DNA of 64,000 nt from an uncultured Lacinutrix sp. (GCF_947500605.1 NZ_CANMSJ010000008.1:106835-170834), one strand, 5' to 3'; positions 18,797 to 28,351 are shown, counted from the first letter of the stretch. Numbers and translations are program-made. Notes: generated from the letters alone by a model not told the origin.

Positions 18797-20449
18797 TTAA
18801 TTTAAAAGCTCTTTTGCATGAGCTAAAGCAGAATTAGAAACTTCTATCCCTCCTAGCATTTGTGCTATTTCTACTATTCGTTCGTCGTGATTAAGCTCTA
18901 CAAGATTGGTTGTTGTAACCTCGTTTACATCTTCTTTATAAACTTTAAAATGCGTATGCCCTTTGGCTGCAATTTGTGGTAAATGTGTAATACTAAACAC
19001 TTGCATTGTTGTACTCATTCCTGCCATAATATCTGCCATCTTATTCGATATTTCTCCAGATACTCCTGTATCTATTTCATCGAACATAATAGTTGGCAAC
19101 TTAATATATTGTGTAAGAATAGATTTTATAGCTAACATTATACGAGATAATTCTCCTCCAGAAGCTGCCTTTTTTAAAGGTTTAAAGTCGCCTCCTTTGT
19201 TTGCAGAAAACAAAAATGCTAATTCATCTTTACCATTAGCATAGTAAACATCGGAAACTGTTAGTTCTATATTACATTGTGCATTTGGCATTCCCAATTG
19301 AGCCAAAATAGCCTCTAACTTCTTTTTTAAAGATGGTATTGCTTTTTTTCTTTTATTATGAATAACTAAAGCAACAGCATCTAAATCTTGTTTTATTTTT
19401 AGAATTTCAGCTTTCTTTTTATCGATGTCTGCCTCTACATTTAGTGTTGCTAAAACTTTATCAGACAGTTCTGTTTCAATAGTAATTAATTCTTCAATTG
19501 AATTTACCACATGTTTTTGAAACATGTTATTAATTGTTGCCAATCTACTATTTACTTCTGCTAGCCTATTCGGATCTGCTTCTAAGTCGTCTTGAAATGT
19601 TTCTAGTTCACTAAATACATCGTCTAATTCTATTAAACTACTATTTGCTCTATTATAAAGGTCTTCGTATTTATTAGAAAAACCAGACAACTGTTTTAGC
19701 GTGTTTTTTAACTCGGTTAAGTTAGATAAAACGCCTGTTTGCTCATCGCTTAATAACTGATTTGAAGCTGTTAGTTTTTCTTGAATAGCATCAATATTAC
19801 TTAATGTTTCAAGCTCTTCTTCTAAAGTTTCTAACTCACCTGGCTTTAGTTTGGCTTCGGTCAATTCATTTAATAAAAAAGAATTGTAGTCATGCTCTTT
19901 TATTGCTTCTGTTTGAAAAACAACAAGTTGATCAAGCTCTTTATTTAGTTTTTTATATTCTAATCTTTTATCTGAATACTTACTAATTTCATCTTGGGTA
20001 TTTGCTAAAGCATCGATAACTTGAAATTGAAAAGCATCGTCTACCAACTGAAGCGTTTCGTTTTGCGAATGAATATCTATTAATCGTGATCCTAAAAGTT
20101 GTAAACTAGAAAGTTTTACTGGAGAATCGTTTACAAAAGCTCTAGACTTACCACTTGGTAAAATCTCACGTCTAATAATAGTATGAGGCTCAAAATCTAT
20201 GTCTTCTGCTTTAAATAATTTTTCTAATTTATAGTTTGTAACATCAAAATTAGCTTCAATAATACATTTGGTTTCTTTATCACGAAGACTAGTTAAATCT
20301 GCTCGTTTTCCAAGAATTAAAGATAGGCCGCCTAAAAGAATAGATTTTCCTGCTCCAGTTTCTCCTGTTATAATGGTAAATCCATTGTTGAAATCGACTT
20401 GTAAATGGTCGATTAATGCGTAGTTTTTAATAGATAACGAAGTTAGCAT
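18797..20449 (-). CDS. recN: DNA repair protein RecN
   Basis: 550 residues, normal length. It is an SMC-like ATPase acting in double-strand break repair. Walker A GETGAGKS lies at residues 29-36. A long coiled-coil middle (about 150-370) is interrupted by a hinge-like segment. The ABC signature is AASGGELSRIMLAIK, Walker B is PTIMFDEIDTGVSG, and the H-loop is FSITHLPQIAA. It is preceded by porD with a 63-base gap on the same strand and may be the tail of the bamD-rpoZ-coaBC-porD cluster. Confidence 0.95.
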   Translation of the reverse strand: MLTSLSIKNYALIDHLQVDFNNGFTIITGETGAGKSILLGGLSLILGKRADLTSLRDKETKCIIEANFDVTNYKLEKLFKAEDIDFEPHTIIRREILPSGKSRAFVNDSPVKLSSLQLLGSRLIDIHSQNETLQLVDDAFQFQVIDALANTQDEISKYSDKRLEYKKLNKELDQLVVFQTEAIKEHDYNSFLLNELTEAKLKPGELETLEEELETLSNIDAIQEKLTASNQLLSDEQTGVLSNLTELKNTLKQLSGFSNKYEDLYNRANSSLIELDDVFSELETFQDDLEADPNRLAEVNSRLATINNMFQKHVVNSIEELITIETELSDKVLATLNVEADIDKKKAEILKIKQDLDAVALVIHNKRKKAIPSLKKKLEAILAQLGMPNAQCNIELTVSDVYYANGKDELAFLFSANKGGDFKPLKKAASGGELSRIMLAIKSILTQYIKLPTIMFDEIDTGVSGEISNKMADIMAGMSTTMQVFSITHLPQIAAKGHTHFKVYKEDVNEVTTTNLVELNHDERIVEIAQMLGGIEVSNSALAHAKELLN

Positions 20450-20512
20450 AAGAATTTAAGATTAGGCTTTTAAAAATTGCTACTTATTTTGTAACGAAGG
20501 TAATAAAGAAAC

Positions 20513-21400
20513 TTAAAACTTAATATTTCTCCATTTGCTAGCATGTGTTGGTGCTACTCTATTTAATAAATCGATTAAAGTAGTAACATCTACACTTGGT
20601 CCTGAAGAAAAAATTTGTTCAATCTCTTCGGCTTTAGCATCGAAAAACACTCTTGCAAGATAAGAGTTTGGTCTATTTGCATTCATTTTTCTAAAGTAAG
20701 CTAGAGATAAAGCTATTTCGTTTTTAGCGTCTTTATTGTTAGTACTCATAATGTCCATACCTTTTCTGTGGTAATTATACATTACTGTTCTAAAATCACT
20801 AAATGTAGGTGATAAAATATTATCGATAAGTGCAAACTTACTTTGCAATCCATCTTCTAATTTCCAGCCTTTAAAATTTTCTTGCTGAGAGTAGTTTACA
20901 ATACGCTGTGCTTGTTTAAAATAAGGATCACCACCTTCTTTAGAAAAAGATTCGGCATCTAAACCTAATACCATATTAATATGAAATGCTAATACAGAAA
21001 TTAAGTTAGATTCGTATTGGTTTTCATTATATGTTAAATTCTGAAACTCTAAGTAATTAAAAGAAAAATCCTTATCGTTTACATTATAGACAGGTGTTGT
21101 ATATGTAGAACCAAACACTGGCCTAGAGGACTGTACTTGAACCGAAGCTTCAAAATTCTCACCACTTTGTCCAGTAACGTTAATTACAATATTGCAATCT
21201 ATACGCTCTTGAGGCTTAAATTTTCTTTTAGTCCACTGTGTTTTATTTACAAACTCTGTTAATTGTTTTTCTAACGTTTTATAAATTTGAAGATTCTCGT
21301 TACCAGTTAACTGCGCATTAACAACTACATTACAATTAAGCTCTTGAGAAAAGCCAAAACTTGTTGCAAAAAAGACTAAAAGTATAAGTAGATTACGCAT
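20513..21400 (-). CDS. porD: DUF4835 family protein, PorD-like (type IX secretion associated)
   Basis: 295 residues with a signal peptide (1-19, ending FGFSQ). The sequence matches the DUF4835 family: ELNCNVVVNAQ after cleavage, ASVQVQSSRPVF and FGSTYTTPVYN in the first half, ISVLAFHINMVLGLDAESF in the middle and the C-terminal KWRNIKF. Members in Flavobacteria are annotated as T9SS protein PorD, and this window encodes two T9SS cargo proteins, which fits. The start overlaps coaBC by 8 bases, an arrangement common in the family. The molecular role in secretion is known only by annotation, so the symbol is less certain than the family. Confidence 0.82.
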   Translation of the reverse strand: MRNLLILLVFFATSFGFSQELNCNVVVNAQLTGNENLQIYKTLEKQLTEFVNKTQWTKRKFKPQERIDCNIVINVTGQSGENFEASVQVQSSRPVFGSTYTTPVYNVNDKDFSFNYLEFQNLTYNENQYESNLISVLAFHINMVLGLDAESFSKEGGDPYFKQAQRIVNYSQQENFKGWKLEDGLQSKFALIDNILSPTFSDFRTVMYNYHRKGMDIMSTNNKDAKNEIALSLAYFRKMNANRPNSYLARVFFDAKAEEIEQIFSSGPSVDVTTLIDLLNRVAPTHASKWRNIKF

Positions 21401-22604
21401 TTAATTTTTGTGTTATAACACTTAAAATATCTATTGCTACTTCTGCTTTAGACTTTAATTGATAAGCGTTTATGTTGTTCTTATTGTCTATAATAGTTAC
21501 TTTGTTGGTATCGGTTTTAAAACCAGCACCTTTATCTCTTAACGAATTTAAAACAATTAAATCTAAATTCTTCTTTTTAAGTTTTCCTTTTGCATATTCT
21601 AGTTCATTGTCTGTTTCTAATGCAAAACCAACTAACAATTGTTTTGTTTTTATAGCTCCTAAAGATGCTAAAATGTCTTTAGTTTTCTCTAGCTCTAGTG
21701 TTAACGTTTCACCTTTCTTTTTTATTTTACTCGTAGAGATTTCTTTTGGTCTATAATCTGCTACTGCTGCCGAAAGTATAGCAACATCAACAGTATTAAA
21801 AAACTGATGAGCAGCATCGTACATATCTTGAGCACTAAAAACAGGTATAACTTGTATTAGGCTATGTTTTACTTTTTGATGAGTTGGCCCAGTAATTAAT
21901 ATAATCTCAGCACCTAAATTAGCTGCTGCCTTAGCTATTTCAAAACCCATTTTACCGCTAGAATGATTACCTATAAATCTTACAGGATCTAAAGCTTCAT
22001 AAGTTGGTCCAGCTGTAATAAGCACTTGCTTACCTTTTAAAGGTAAGCTTTTAAGAATATCTGCTTCTATAAAAGCAACTATATCTTCAGGTTCTGCAAG
22101 ACGACCTTGTCCTACAAGACCACTAGCTAATTCTCCAGATGTTGCAGGAATCATAATATTCCCAAAGCTTTCTAGTTTAGAAAATGTGCTTGTTGTAGAG
22201 GGATGAATGTACATATCTAAATCCATTGCAGGCGCAAAATAAACTGGGCATTTAGCAGATAAATATGTTGCTAATAACAAATTATCGCAAGTACCATTTG
22301 CCATTTTAGACAATGTATTTGCAGTAGCTGGAGCAACTAAAAAATAGTCTGCCCACAAACCTAACTCTACGTGATTGTTCCATTCTGCATTCTCATCGTC
22401 TTCATTATAAAACGAAGAATGCACAGGATTTTTAGATAGTGTGGAAAGTGTAAGAGGTGTTACAAAGTCTTTAGAAGCAGGCGTCATTACAACTTTTACG
22501 TTTGCACCTGCTTTTATAAACACTCTTACTAATGTCGCTGTTTTATAAGCAGCAATACCAGCACTTATGCCTAAAAGTATATTTTTGCCACTTAAAATAG
22601 ACAT
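21393..22604 (-). CDS. coaBC: Bifunctional phosphopantothenoylcysteine decarboxylase/synthetase CoaBC
   Basis: 403 residues, normal length. The CoaC flavoprotein half (about 1-180) couples decarboxylation of phosphopantothenoylcysteine to FMN chemistry. It shows GISAGIAAYK at the start, H75 in the NHVELG motif (residues 74-79), LVAPATANTLSKMANG and the signature APAMDLDMY. The CoaB half (about 190-403) ligates cysteine to phosphopantothenate using CTP. It has ITAGPTYEALDPVRFIGNHS and the KDILA region. It works upstream of CoaE, which is also in this window. It lies 5 bases after rpoZ and overlaps porD by 8. Confidence 0.95.
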   Translation of the reverse strand: MSILSGKNILLGISAGIAAYKTATLVRVFIKAGANVKVVMTPASKDFVTPLTLSTLSKNPVHSSFYNEDDENAEWNNHVELGLWADYFLVAPATANTLSKMANGTCDNLLLATYLSAKCPVYFAPAMDLDMYIHPSTTSTFSKLESFGNIMIPATSGELASGLVGQGRLAEPEDIVAFIEADILKSLPLKGKQVLITAGPTYEALDPVRFIGNHSSGKMGFEIAKAAANLGAEIILITGPTHQKVKHSLIQVIPVFSAQDMYDAAHQFFNTVDVAILSAAVADYRPKEISTSKIKKKGETLTLELEKTKDILASLGAIKTKQLLVGFALETDNELEYAKGKLKKKNLDLIVLNSLRDKGAGFKTDTNKVTIIDNKNNINAYQLKSKAEVAIDILSVITQKLNA

Positions 22605-22609
22605 AGTAA

Positions 22610-22936
22610 TTAGTCTTGGTTTTCTTCTGTACTTCTATGGTACACTTTATCGTCTAACCACTCTTTTACTGCTAAAGCGTGTGGCTTAGGTAGTTTTTCG
22701 TAGAATTTAGATACTTCAATTTGCTCTTTGTTTTCAAAGATTTCTTCTAAAGAATCGTTATAAGTTGCAAATTCTTCCAACTTTTCGATTAATTCTTTTT
22801 TGATTTCAGAATTAATTTGCTCTGCTCTTTTTGCAATTATTGAAATTGCTTCGTAGATGTTTTCTGTTGGTGCATCAACTTTATTTCTATTGTAAGTTGT
22901 TGTACTTAAAGGAGCATCGATTTTTTTTAAATCCAT
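22610..22936 (-). CDS. rpoZ: RNA polymerase omega subunit, Bacteroidota type
   Basis: 108 residues. The omega/Rpb6-like core is visible in NIYEAISIIAKRAEQIN (about 27-43), the helix that binds the beta-prime subunit. The C-terminal extension ending in KEWLDDKVYHRS is typical of Bacteroidota omega and absent from short proteobacterial forms. It sits between bamD (10 bases) and coaBC (5 bases), the usual order in Flavobacteria, which supports the call. Confidence 0.9.
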   Translation of the reverse strand: MDLKKIDAPLSTTTYNRNKVDAPTENIYEAISIIAKRAEQINSEIKKELIEKLEEFATYNDSLEEIFENKEQIEVSKFYEKLPKPHALAVKEWLDDKVYHRSTEENQD

Positions 22937-22946
22937 AGTTGTTATA

Positions 22947-23747
22947 TTAACTTTTTGTATTGTACTGTTCTAATTGTTTTAAAGCATCTTCATACTTTTC
23001 TGTTGCATCTTCTAAAAACTCTGAAGTTGCATACGCTTTTTTAAACGTGTTATAGTTTGCAATTGCTGCTTCTAAACGCGCTTTCTTTTTATACTCAACA
23101 CTTTTTGTACCTAGTTGGTAAGCCGAATCGAATTTAATATATAAAGCTTCCTCACGAAGTGAAGATCCAGGAAAATCTATTATAAAATTATCTACTGAAG
23201 AAATTGAAGCTTTGTAGTCTAAAATTCTATTGTATTGCTTAGCCGTTTCGAAAGCCTTCTTTTCTAGTTTAAAACTTAATTCTTTTACTAAAGCATTAAC
23301 TTCTGTTGCGTTTGTAGATTCAGGATATACGTTAATATACTCTTGTAATTTTTCTAGTGCTGTAAAAGTATCTTCTTGGTCTTTAGAAAAAACAGGTGAT
23401 AATTGATAGTAACTTTTTGCTGCTTTAAAAAGAGCATCTTCTTTTTTTGAACTCTTAGGGTATGCAGAAGCAAAACGCTCGAAATGATAACCTGCTACAA
23501 AATAATCTTTCATTTGGTAAGAAGCATCCGCATTTAAATACATTAACCTTTCTGCCTGTGGTTTCCCTCTATATTGAGGAATAGCTTGCTCGAATAAACG
23601 ATTAGCTTTAGAAAATTTTCCTGCATCGTAAAGCGTTTCTCCAACTTTATATTTCGTAGCTGCATCTTCAGACTTTAATGCCTTTTGATATTCGTTACAA
23701 GATGTAAAAGTTAAAGCTAGAATTAGTATATAAAATATGTTTTTCAT
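22947..23747 (-). CDS. bamD: Outer membrane assembly lipoprotein BamD
   Basis: 266 residues. A lipoprotein signal with lipobox LALTFTSC (cysteine about residue 17) is followed by tetratricopeptide-like helical repeats. Examples are KYKVGETLYDAGKFSKANRLFEQAIPQ, and the BamD hallmark HFERFASAYPKSSKKEDALFKAAKSYYQLSP (described in pieces: FASAYPKS near 88-95). It belongs to the beta-barrel assembly machine on the inner face of the outer membrane. It is the first gene of the bamD-rpoZ-coaBC-porD run, and the 180-base gap to dapA upstream is enough for a promoter. Confidence 0.92.
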   Translation of the reverse strand: MKNIFYILILALTFTSCNEYQKALKSEDAATKYKVGETLYDAGKFSKANRLFEQAIPQYRGKPQAERLMYLNADASYQMKDYFVAGYHFERFASAYPKSSKKEDALFKAAKSYYQLSPVFSKDQEDTFTALEKLQEYINVYPESTNATEVNALVKELSFKLEKKAFETAKQYNRILDYKASISSVDNFIIDFPGSSLREEALYIKFDSAYQLGTKSVEYKKKARLEAAIANYNTFKKAYATSEFLEDATEKYEDALKQLEQYNTKS

Positions 23748-23928
23748 CAGGTCTTTTTAATGTTTTTTCATCTGTTTTAATGCAATTCGCTAATGCTCAC
23801 AACATAGATTTTTAAACAAGATGCAAAAATACGCTATTAATATGGATTTTAAAAATATAATTTCATTGCTAAAGTAAGAGTTGAAATTAAGCTACCACAC
23901 GCTTTAAGTATTATTTAACGATTATAAC

Positions 23929-24813
23929 TTATTTATTAAAATTTGATAAATAGTTTTTAATTTTTTCTTTTAATTCATCAGTTGCAACAACAAGTGGCAA
24001 ACGCACAGTATCATTACACAAATCTAAAGCTTGTAAAACAGCTTTAATTCCTGCCGGATTATTTTCAGAAAAAATAAGACTTGTTATCTCCATTAATTCA
24101 AAATGAATTTTATAAGCCTCCTTTGCTTCTCCTGCTCTTCCTAACGCTATCATTTTAGAAAATGCTTTTGGCAAAGCTTGACCAATTACAGAAATTACAC
24201 CATCTCCTCCTGCTAAGGCAACACTAAGAGCTAAGTCATCGTCTCCAGAAATTACTCCGAAACCTTCAGGTTTATTTTTTAATAAATTTAAATATTGCGC
24301 CACATTGTTTCCAGCTTCTTTTACTGCTACAATGTTTTCGAAATCATTTGCCAGCCTTAATGTTGTTTCTGGCGACATATTAGATGCTGTTCTTCCCGGA
24401 ACATTATACAAAATAATTGGCACAGGACATGCATTTGATACTGCTTTAAAATGCTGATAAATCCCTTCCTGTGTTGGCTTACTATAATATGGAGACACAG
24501 ATAGAATTCCTGCAAATTGAGACAAATCTGTACTTTCAATTTCCTTAACAACCTCTGCAGTATTGTTTCCTCCAATTCCTAAAACTAAAGGCAATCTTCC
24601 CTTATTAGCTTTATTAATTATTGCAATAACATCTTGCTTCTCTTGCTTTGTAATGGTTACGCTTTCTCCTGTTGTACCACTTATAACGATGTAATTTGTT
24701 CCGTTATCAATATTGAATTCTACAATATTAGCTAAAGCTTCTTCATCTATACTACCATTAGTTTTAAATGGTGTTACTATTGCAATTCCTGTTCCTAAAA
24801 AAGGGTTTTTCAT
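23929..24813 (-). CDS. dapA: 4-hydroxy-tetrahydrodipicolinate synthase DapA
   Basis: 294 residues, normal length. It condenses pyruvate with aspartate semialdehyde in the diaminopimelate/lysine pathway. The Schiff-base lysine is K165 in AVKEAGNN. Y136 in IILYNVPGRT and the TT of SGTTGES (47-48) complete the catalytic triad. G190-S-like GDD region GVISGDDDLALS is present. It lies 5 bases downstream of a DUF6913 gene. dapF, a later enzyme in the same pathway, is at 44.9 kb. Confidence 0.95.
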   Translation of the reverse strand: MKNPFLGTGIAIVTPFKTNGSIDEEALANIVEFNIDNGTNYIVISGTTGESVTITKQEKQDVIAIINKANKGRLPLVLGIGGNNTAEVVKEIESTDLSQFAGILSVSPYYSKPTQEGIYQHFKAVSNACPVPIILYNVPGRTASNMSPETTLRLANDFENIVAVKEAGNNVAQYLNLLKNKPEGFGVISGDDDLALSVALAGGDGVISVIGQALPKAFSKMIALGRAGEAKEAYKIHFELMEITSLIFSENNPAGIKAVLQALDLCNDTVRLPLVVATDELKEKIKNYLSNFNK

Positions 24814-24818
24814 TTTAT

Positions 24819-25337
24819 CTATATTTTATTTAGAATATTGAGATATTTCTTTAATTCTGAAGTAAATGTTTTAAAATCATCTATTTCAGTTTTAATTATT
24901 AAGTCGTTTATACGTTCGTCTGTTTCTAAAACGCCAACTTTAAATTTTGATTTTGATGCAACCGTTAATAATTTTAACGGTGTGATATCATTTTTATAAT
25001 AACTAATTAAAAGATCGAATTCCGTATTTAAAAACTTTTTTAATGTCGGTTCTTTAATTGTGCCTTTCCAACCTAGATGCTTCAATGTATAAGCTGGGCT
25101 AAAAACATCTTCGTCTTTTTTAATTTGTGATTTAAAAGCAATTATTTCTATATTTTCTTTCTTAATATTTAATCCTTCTGCTAAACCGTTAAAAATAGGA
25201 ACATTAATTAACTCCTCGGTATTAAATAGAACTCCAATACGGTTAACTTTAGTATTAGATGGAGATACAACTCTATTTTTTGACTGAGAATCAATATAGT
25301 TTTTATTAGATTTTTCTTTAAATCCTTTTAAAATCAT
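24819..25337 (-). CDS. DUF6913 family protein
   Basis: 172 residues, no signal peptide and no membrane segment. The N-terminal third is basic and polar; the rest looks like an alpha/beta fold with RIGVLFNTEE, EFDLLISYYK and SKFKVGVLETDERI. Placed directly before dapA (5 bases), it matches the DUF6913 family that commonly precedes dapA in Flavobacteria. Its function is unknown. A -7 element lies just upstream, so it is probably the first gene of a two-gene operon with dapA. Confidence 0.72.
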   Translation of the reverse strand: MILKGFKEKSNKNYIDSQSKNRVVSPSNTKVNRIGVLFNTEELINVPIFNGLAEGLNIKKENIEIIAFKSQIKKDEDVFSPAYTLKHLGWKGTIKEPTLKKFLNTEFDLLISYYKNDITPLKLLTVASKSKFKVGVLETDERINDLIIKTEIDDFKTFTSELKKYLNILNKI

Positions 25338-25355
25338 TTATCTTTATGCTTTGTA

Positions 25356-25363
25356 CAAAAGTA
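25356..25363 (-). promoter_or_regulatory. Probable -7 promoter element of the DUF6913-dapA operon
   Basis: CAAAAGTA on the + strand is TACTTTTG on the minus strand, a full TAnnTTTG match, 18 bases before the ATG at 25335-25337. No convincing -33 TTTG at 19 bases. It lies in the short divergent gap to the 5'-nucleotidase genes. Confidence 0.5.
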
Positions 25364-25407
25364 GGAAAACCAACTAAATGTTTTCTAAAAAAATATAAGT
25401 ATTACAA

Positions 25408-26169
25408 ATGAAAAAATACCACTTACTAATTTCTGTTTGCTTTCTAGCATTCATATTCTCTTGTAAGCAAGAGCCGCTTGTACTTTCTAAAATTGAAGGT
25501 AAACAAATTGGCATAAAAGACAGCCTAGAAATAGACCAAGATTATGATGCTATAATTGCTCCATACAGAGACAGATTAACAGACGATATGAATGCTGTAT
25601 TGTCTTATGCTCCGGAAACCTACAACAAATCTGATGGACACTTAAATACTGCTATTGGAAATTTAATGGCGGATATTGTTTTTAAAGAAGGTGATTATGT
25701 TTTTAATAAAAGAACAAATAAACATATTGATGCTGTTATATTAAATCATGGCGGTATTCGCTCTATTATTTCTAAAGGAGATATTACTACAGAAACAGCT
25801 TTTCAAGTGATGCCATTTGAAAACAGTATCGTTGTTATTGCTTTAAAAGGTCAGCAAATAGATAGCATGATGCAATATTTAAGCCAAGCAAAAAGAGCGC
25901 ATCCTGTACAAGGTATAAAACTTACTATAGATAGAGACTATAAAATTTCTGAAGCTTTAATTGGAGGAAAGCCGATTATTAAAGACAAAACATATTACGT
26001 AGCAACTAATGATTATCTATACGATGGTGGAGATGGCATGCGCTTTTTCAAACCTAACGACTCTATTTACCATATAGATTATAAAATTAGAAATGCCATG
26101 ATAGACTACTTTAAAAAAGTAGATACTATAAACCCAAAGATTGATAACAGATTTACCCAAACCAAATAA
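25408..26169 (+). CDS. 5'-nucleotidase C-terminal domain lipoprotein
   Basis: 253 residues. Lipoprotein signal with lipobox FIFSC (cysteine 19). The remainder is only the substrate-binding C-terminal domain of 5'-nucleotidases: SDGHLNTAIGNLMADIV (near 73-89), VILNHGGIRS, FQVMPFENSIVVIALKG, and the nucleotide-stacking pair near YDGGDGMRFF. The catalytic metallophosphatase half is absent here and is encoded by the next gene, 5 bases downstream. The two together would make one UshA-like nucleotidase at the outer surface of the inner membrane or in the periplasm. Confidence 0.88.
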   Translation: MKKYHLLISVCFLAFIFSCKQEPLVLSKIEGKQIGIKDSLEIDQDYDAIIAPYRDRLTDDMNAVLSYAPETYNKSDGHLNTAIGNLMADIVFKEGDYVFNKRTNKHIDAVILNHGGIRSIISKGDITTETAFQVMPFENSIVVIALKGQQIDSMMQYLSQAKRAHPVQGIKLTIDRDYKISEALIGGKPIIKDKTYYVATNDYLYDGGDGMRFFKPNDSIYHIDYKIRNAMIDYFKKVDTINPKIDNRFTQTK

Positions 26170-26174
26170 TAGAA

Positions 26175-27092
26175 ATGAAACGTAGAACATTTATACAACA
26201 ATCATCAGCAGCAACAGCCTTAGTTACTCTTGGCGGATTTGGGTTTCAATCTTGTAATGCATCTGTAAAAACTAAAAAAATTACTATACTACATACTAAC
26301 GATGTACATAGTCATATTGATCCTTTTGGGCCAGATGATGCTAGAAATGCAAACCAAGGCGGTGTAGCAAGACGTGCTAGTTTAGTAGAGTCTATTAGAA
26401 ATGAGAATCCAAATACTTTATTATTAGATGCTGGAGACATTTTTCAAGGCACACCATATTTTAATTATTACGGTGGAGAACTTGAGTTTAAGCTTATGTC
26501 TAAAATGAAATATGATGCAGCCACTATTGGTAATCATGATTTCGATAATGGTATTGATGGTTTATATGCACAATTACCACATGCTAGTTTTCAGTTTTTA
26601 TCTGCCAATTACGATTTTAAAAATACTGTAATGGATACGCATGTTAAGCCTTACCAAGTATTTGTAAAAGATGGTTTAAAAATTGGTGTTTTTGGAGTTG
26701 GAATTGAGCTAGATGGTTTAGTTAACAAAAACATGTACAAGGAAACAAACTACCTAGATCCTATTGAGATAGCTACAGATATGTCTAGAATCCTTAAGGA
26801 AGAAGAACAGTGCGACCTTATTATATGCTTATCTCATTTAGGCTACTACTACTCTAAGAACCCAAGTAGAATATGTGATCTTACTCTTGCAAAATCTACA
26901 AAAGACATAGATTTAATTATTGGAGGACATACACACACTTTTTTACCAAAACCAACTGTTGCACAAAACAGTGAAGGCAAAAATGTATTAGTAAACCAAG
27001 TAGGTTGTTATGGCATAAATTTAGGGAAAATTGATTTTTATTTTGATGCCGAAAAGAATAAGACAGCAGACGGAACTTCTATAATAGTGTAA
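26175..27092 (+). CDS. Metallophosphatase (5'-nucleotidase N-terminal domain), Tat-type signal
   Basis: 305 residues. The start MKRRTFIQQSSAATALVTLG is a twin-arginine-type signal ending in a possible lipobox FQSC. Metal ligands of the calcineurin-like fold are all visible: LHTNDVHSH (D-x-H), DAGDIF, GNHDFD, CLSHLG and GGHTHTF. The C-terminal nucleotide-binding domain is missing and is supplied by the gene just upstream, so gene order is C-domain then N-domain. Different signals (lipoprotein versus Tat) imply the two halves may be exported by different routes yet meet in the same compartment; that is inference. Confidence 0.9.
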   Translation: MKRRTFIQQSSAATALVTLGGFGFQSCNASVKTKKITILHTNDVHSHIDPFGPDDARNANQGGVARRASLVESIRNENPNTLLLDAGDIFQGTPYFNYYGGELEFKLMSKMKYDAATIGNHDFDNGIDGLYAQLPHASFQFLSANYDFKNTVMDTHVKPYQVFVKDGLKIGVFGVGIELDGLVNKNMYKETNYLDPIEIATDMSRILKEEEQCDLIICLSHLGYYYSKNPSRICDLTLAKSTKDIDLIIGGHTHTFLPKPTVAQNSEGKNVLVNQVGCYGINLGKIDFYFDAEKNKTADGTSIIV

Positions 27093-27156
27093 TACAAGGC
27101 TTCGTTTTCCGACCAAGATTATAATTATTTACTTTATATAAGCAAAGTCAAAAATT

Positions 27157-27531
27157 ATGAAAACCAAAATACTTTTAGGATTACGCATTATTATAGCTAT
27201 TATTTTAATACAAACCTTACGTTTTAAATTCACTGGCCATCCAGATAGTATTTATATTTTTAAGCAGGTAGGTATGGAACCTTATGGACGTATTGCCATA
27301 GGCATACTAGAGCTTATTGCCGGTATCTTATTACTAATACCTAAAACAATATGGGTTGGTGCTACTATAACAATTGGTGTTATTGGAGGCGCAATATTCA
27401 TGCACATGACTAAATTAGGTATAGCTGTAAATGGAGACGGAGGTATTTTGTTTTTTACCGCACTTACAACTTTTACACTCTCTTCCGTTGTTCTATTCTT
27501 CTACAGAAAAGACATTCCGTTTTTAAAATAA
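27157..27531 (+). CDS. DoxX-like family membrane protein
   Basis: 124 residues with four membrane helices (about 5-21, 46-64, 71-90 and 97-117). The pattern ALGI-like RIAIGILELIAGILLLIPKT near residue 45 and GAIFMHMTKLGI (75-90) are typical of DoxX/DoxD-like small membrane proteins. Biochemical function in this group is not settled. It lies 64 bases after the split 5'-nucleotidase pair, with an intervening possible promoter region, and its 3' end overlaps the convergent membrane protein gene by 9 bases. Confidence 0.75.
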   Translation: MKTKILLGLRIIIAIILIQTLRFKFTGHPDSIYIFKQVGMEPYGRIAIGILELIAGILLLIPKTIWVGATITIGVIGGAIFMHMTKLGIAVNGDGGILFFTALTTFTLSSVVLFFYRKDIPFLK

Positions 27532-28239
27532 AACTTTATAGAATATATTAATTTTAGAAACTATGTACACGTAAACAAGATAAAAACCTGTTACTAAAAG
27601 TACTGCATAGGTTACATTTAAAACATACTCTGAAGACACAAAGATATATGCTACTTGTACCACCTCTGAAAACACAATACACACACTAGCCAAAAACAAG
27701 ATTAATCCTTTTTTAGAATCGTGATACAGATAGTTCACTAATGAAAACGAAAGCACCAATAGTATACACATATTATAAATGCACTCTACTAAAAAATCGA
27801 ACGTATAGACTTCTATAACTCTATCTGCTAAAATCATTTGATTTAGTGAAAAAATTAGATAACAGTTAAAAATAGCTAGCACAACTATTGGAATTTTATA
27901 CTTTTCTAAAAGCTTTTTAAGGCTTATACTTTTTGCTATATAGGTGAGTAAACTTATATATCCCAAAATATGCCCAATCTTGCTAACCTTAGATAAAATA
28001 TAAACATCTAAGAACATTATAGCATTTACAAATCCTGCAAAAGCGCAAAATATTAAAAACATTGCAAAAAACTTATTCCTTGCATTAGACACCGTAAAGT
28101 ACAGATACACCAAGAGTGGTAAAATAAATGCTTTAGAAAAATTAGATAGCGTTTCTATATTAAAAAGCACACCTGCCATAAACAAACAAGAAATAGCGAT
28201 AAGCAAACCAGTTATTAACCGCAGCTTAGTAATTTTCAT
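27523..28239 (-). CDS. Multi-pass membrane protein, possible distant YhhN (lysoplasmalogenase) relative, copy 1
   Basis: 238 residues with about eight hydrophobic helices filling the whole chain. The N-terminal region FSKAFILPLLVYLYF recalls the K-P-L-x-x-P-L-L start of YhhN/TMEM86 proteins, but the following catalytic-type G-D is replaced by AGFVNAI. It resembles the neighbouring gene at 28352-29062 in length, helix pattern and position of motifs (LLVLSFSLVNYL here, VIIVLSFSFLNYI there), so the two look like a diverged tandem duplication. No function is claimed. Its 3' end overlaps the DoxX-like gene tail to tail. Confidence 0.6.
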   Translation of the reverse strand: MKITKLRLITGLLIAISCLFMAGVLFNIETLSNFSKAFILPLLVYLYFTVSNARNKFFAMFLIFCAFAGFVNAIMFLDVYILSKVSKIGHILGYISLLTYIAKSISLKKLLEKYKIPIVVLAIFNCYLIFSLNQMILADRVIEVYTFDFLVECIYNMCILLVLSFSLVNYLYHDSKKGLILFLASVCIVFSEVVQVAYIFVSSEYVLNVTYAVLLVTGFYLVYVYIVSKINIFYKVLF

Positions 28240-28351
28240 TATAATAATTTTTAGGTGTCACAAATTTAAGCAAGAAATCACCAATAAACTTATAATTTTG
28301 CATTTAATCGATAAAATACATGATAAAATTAAAACATTCAACAATAACTAA

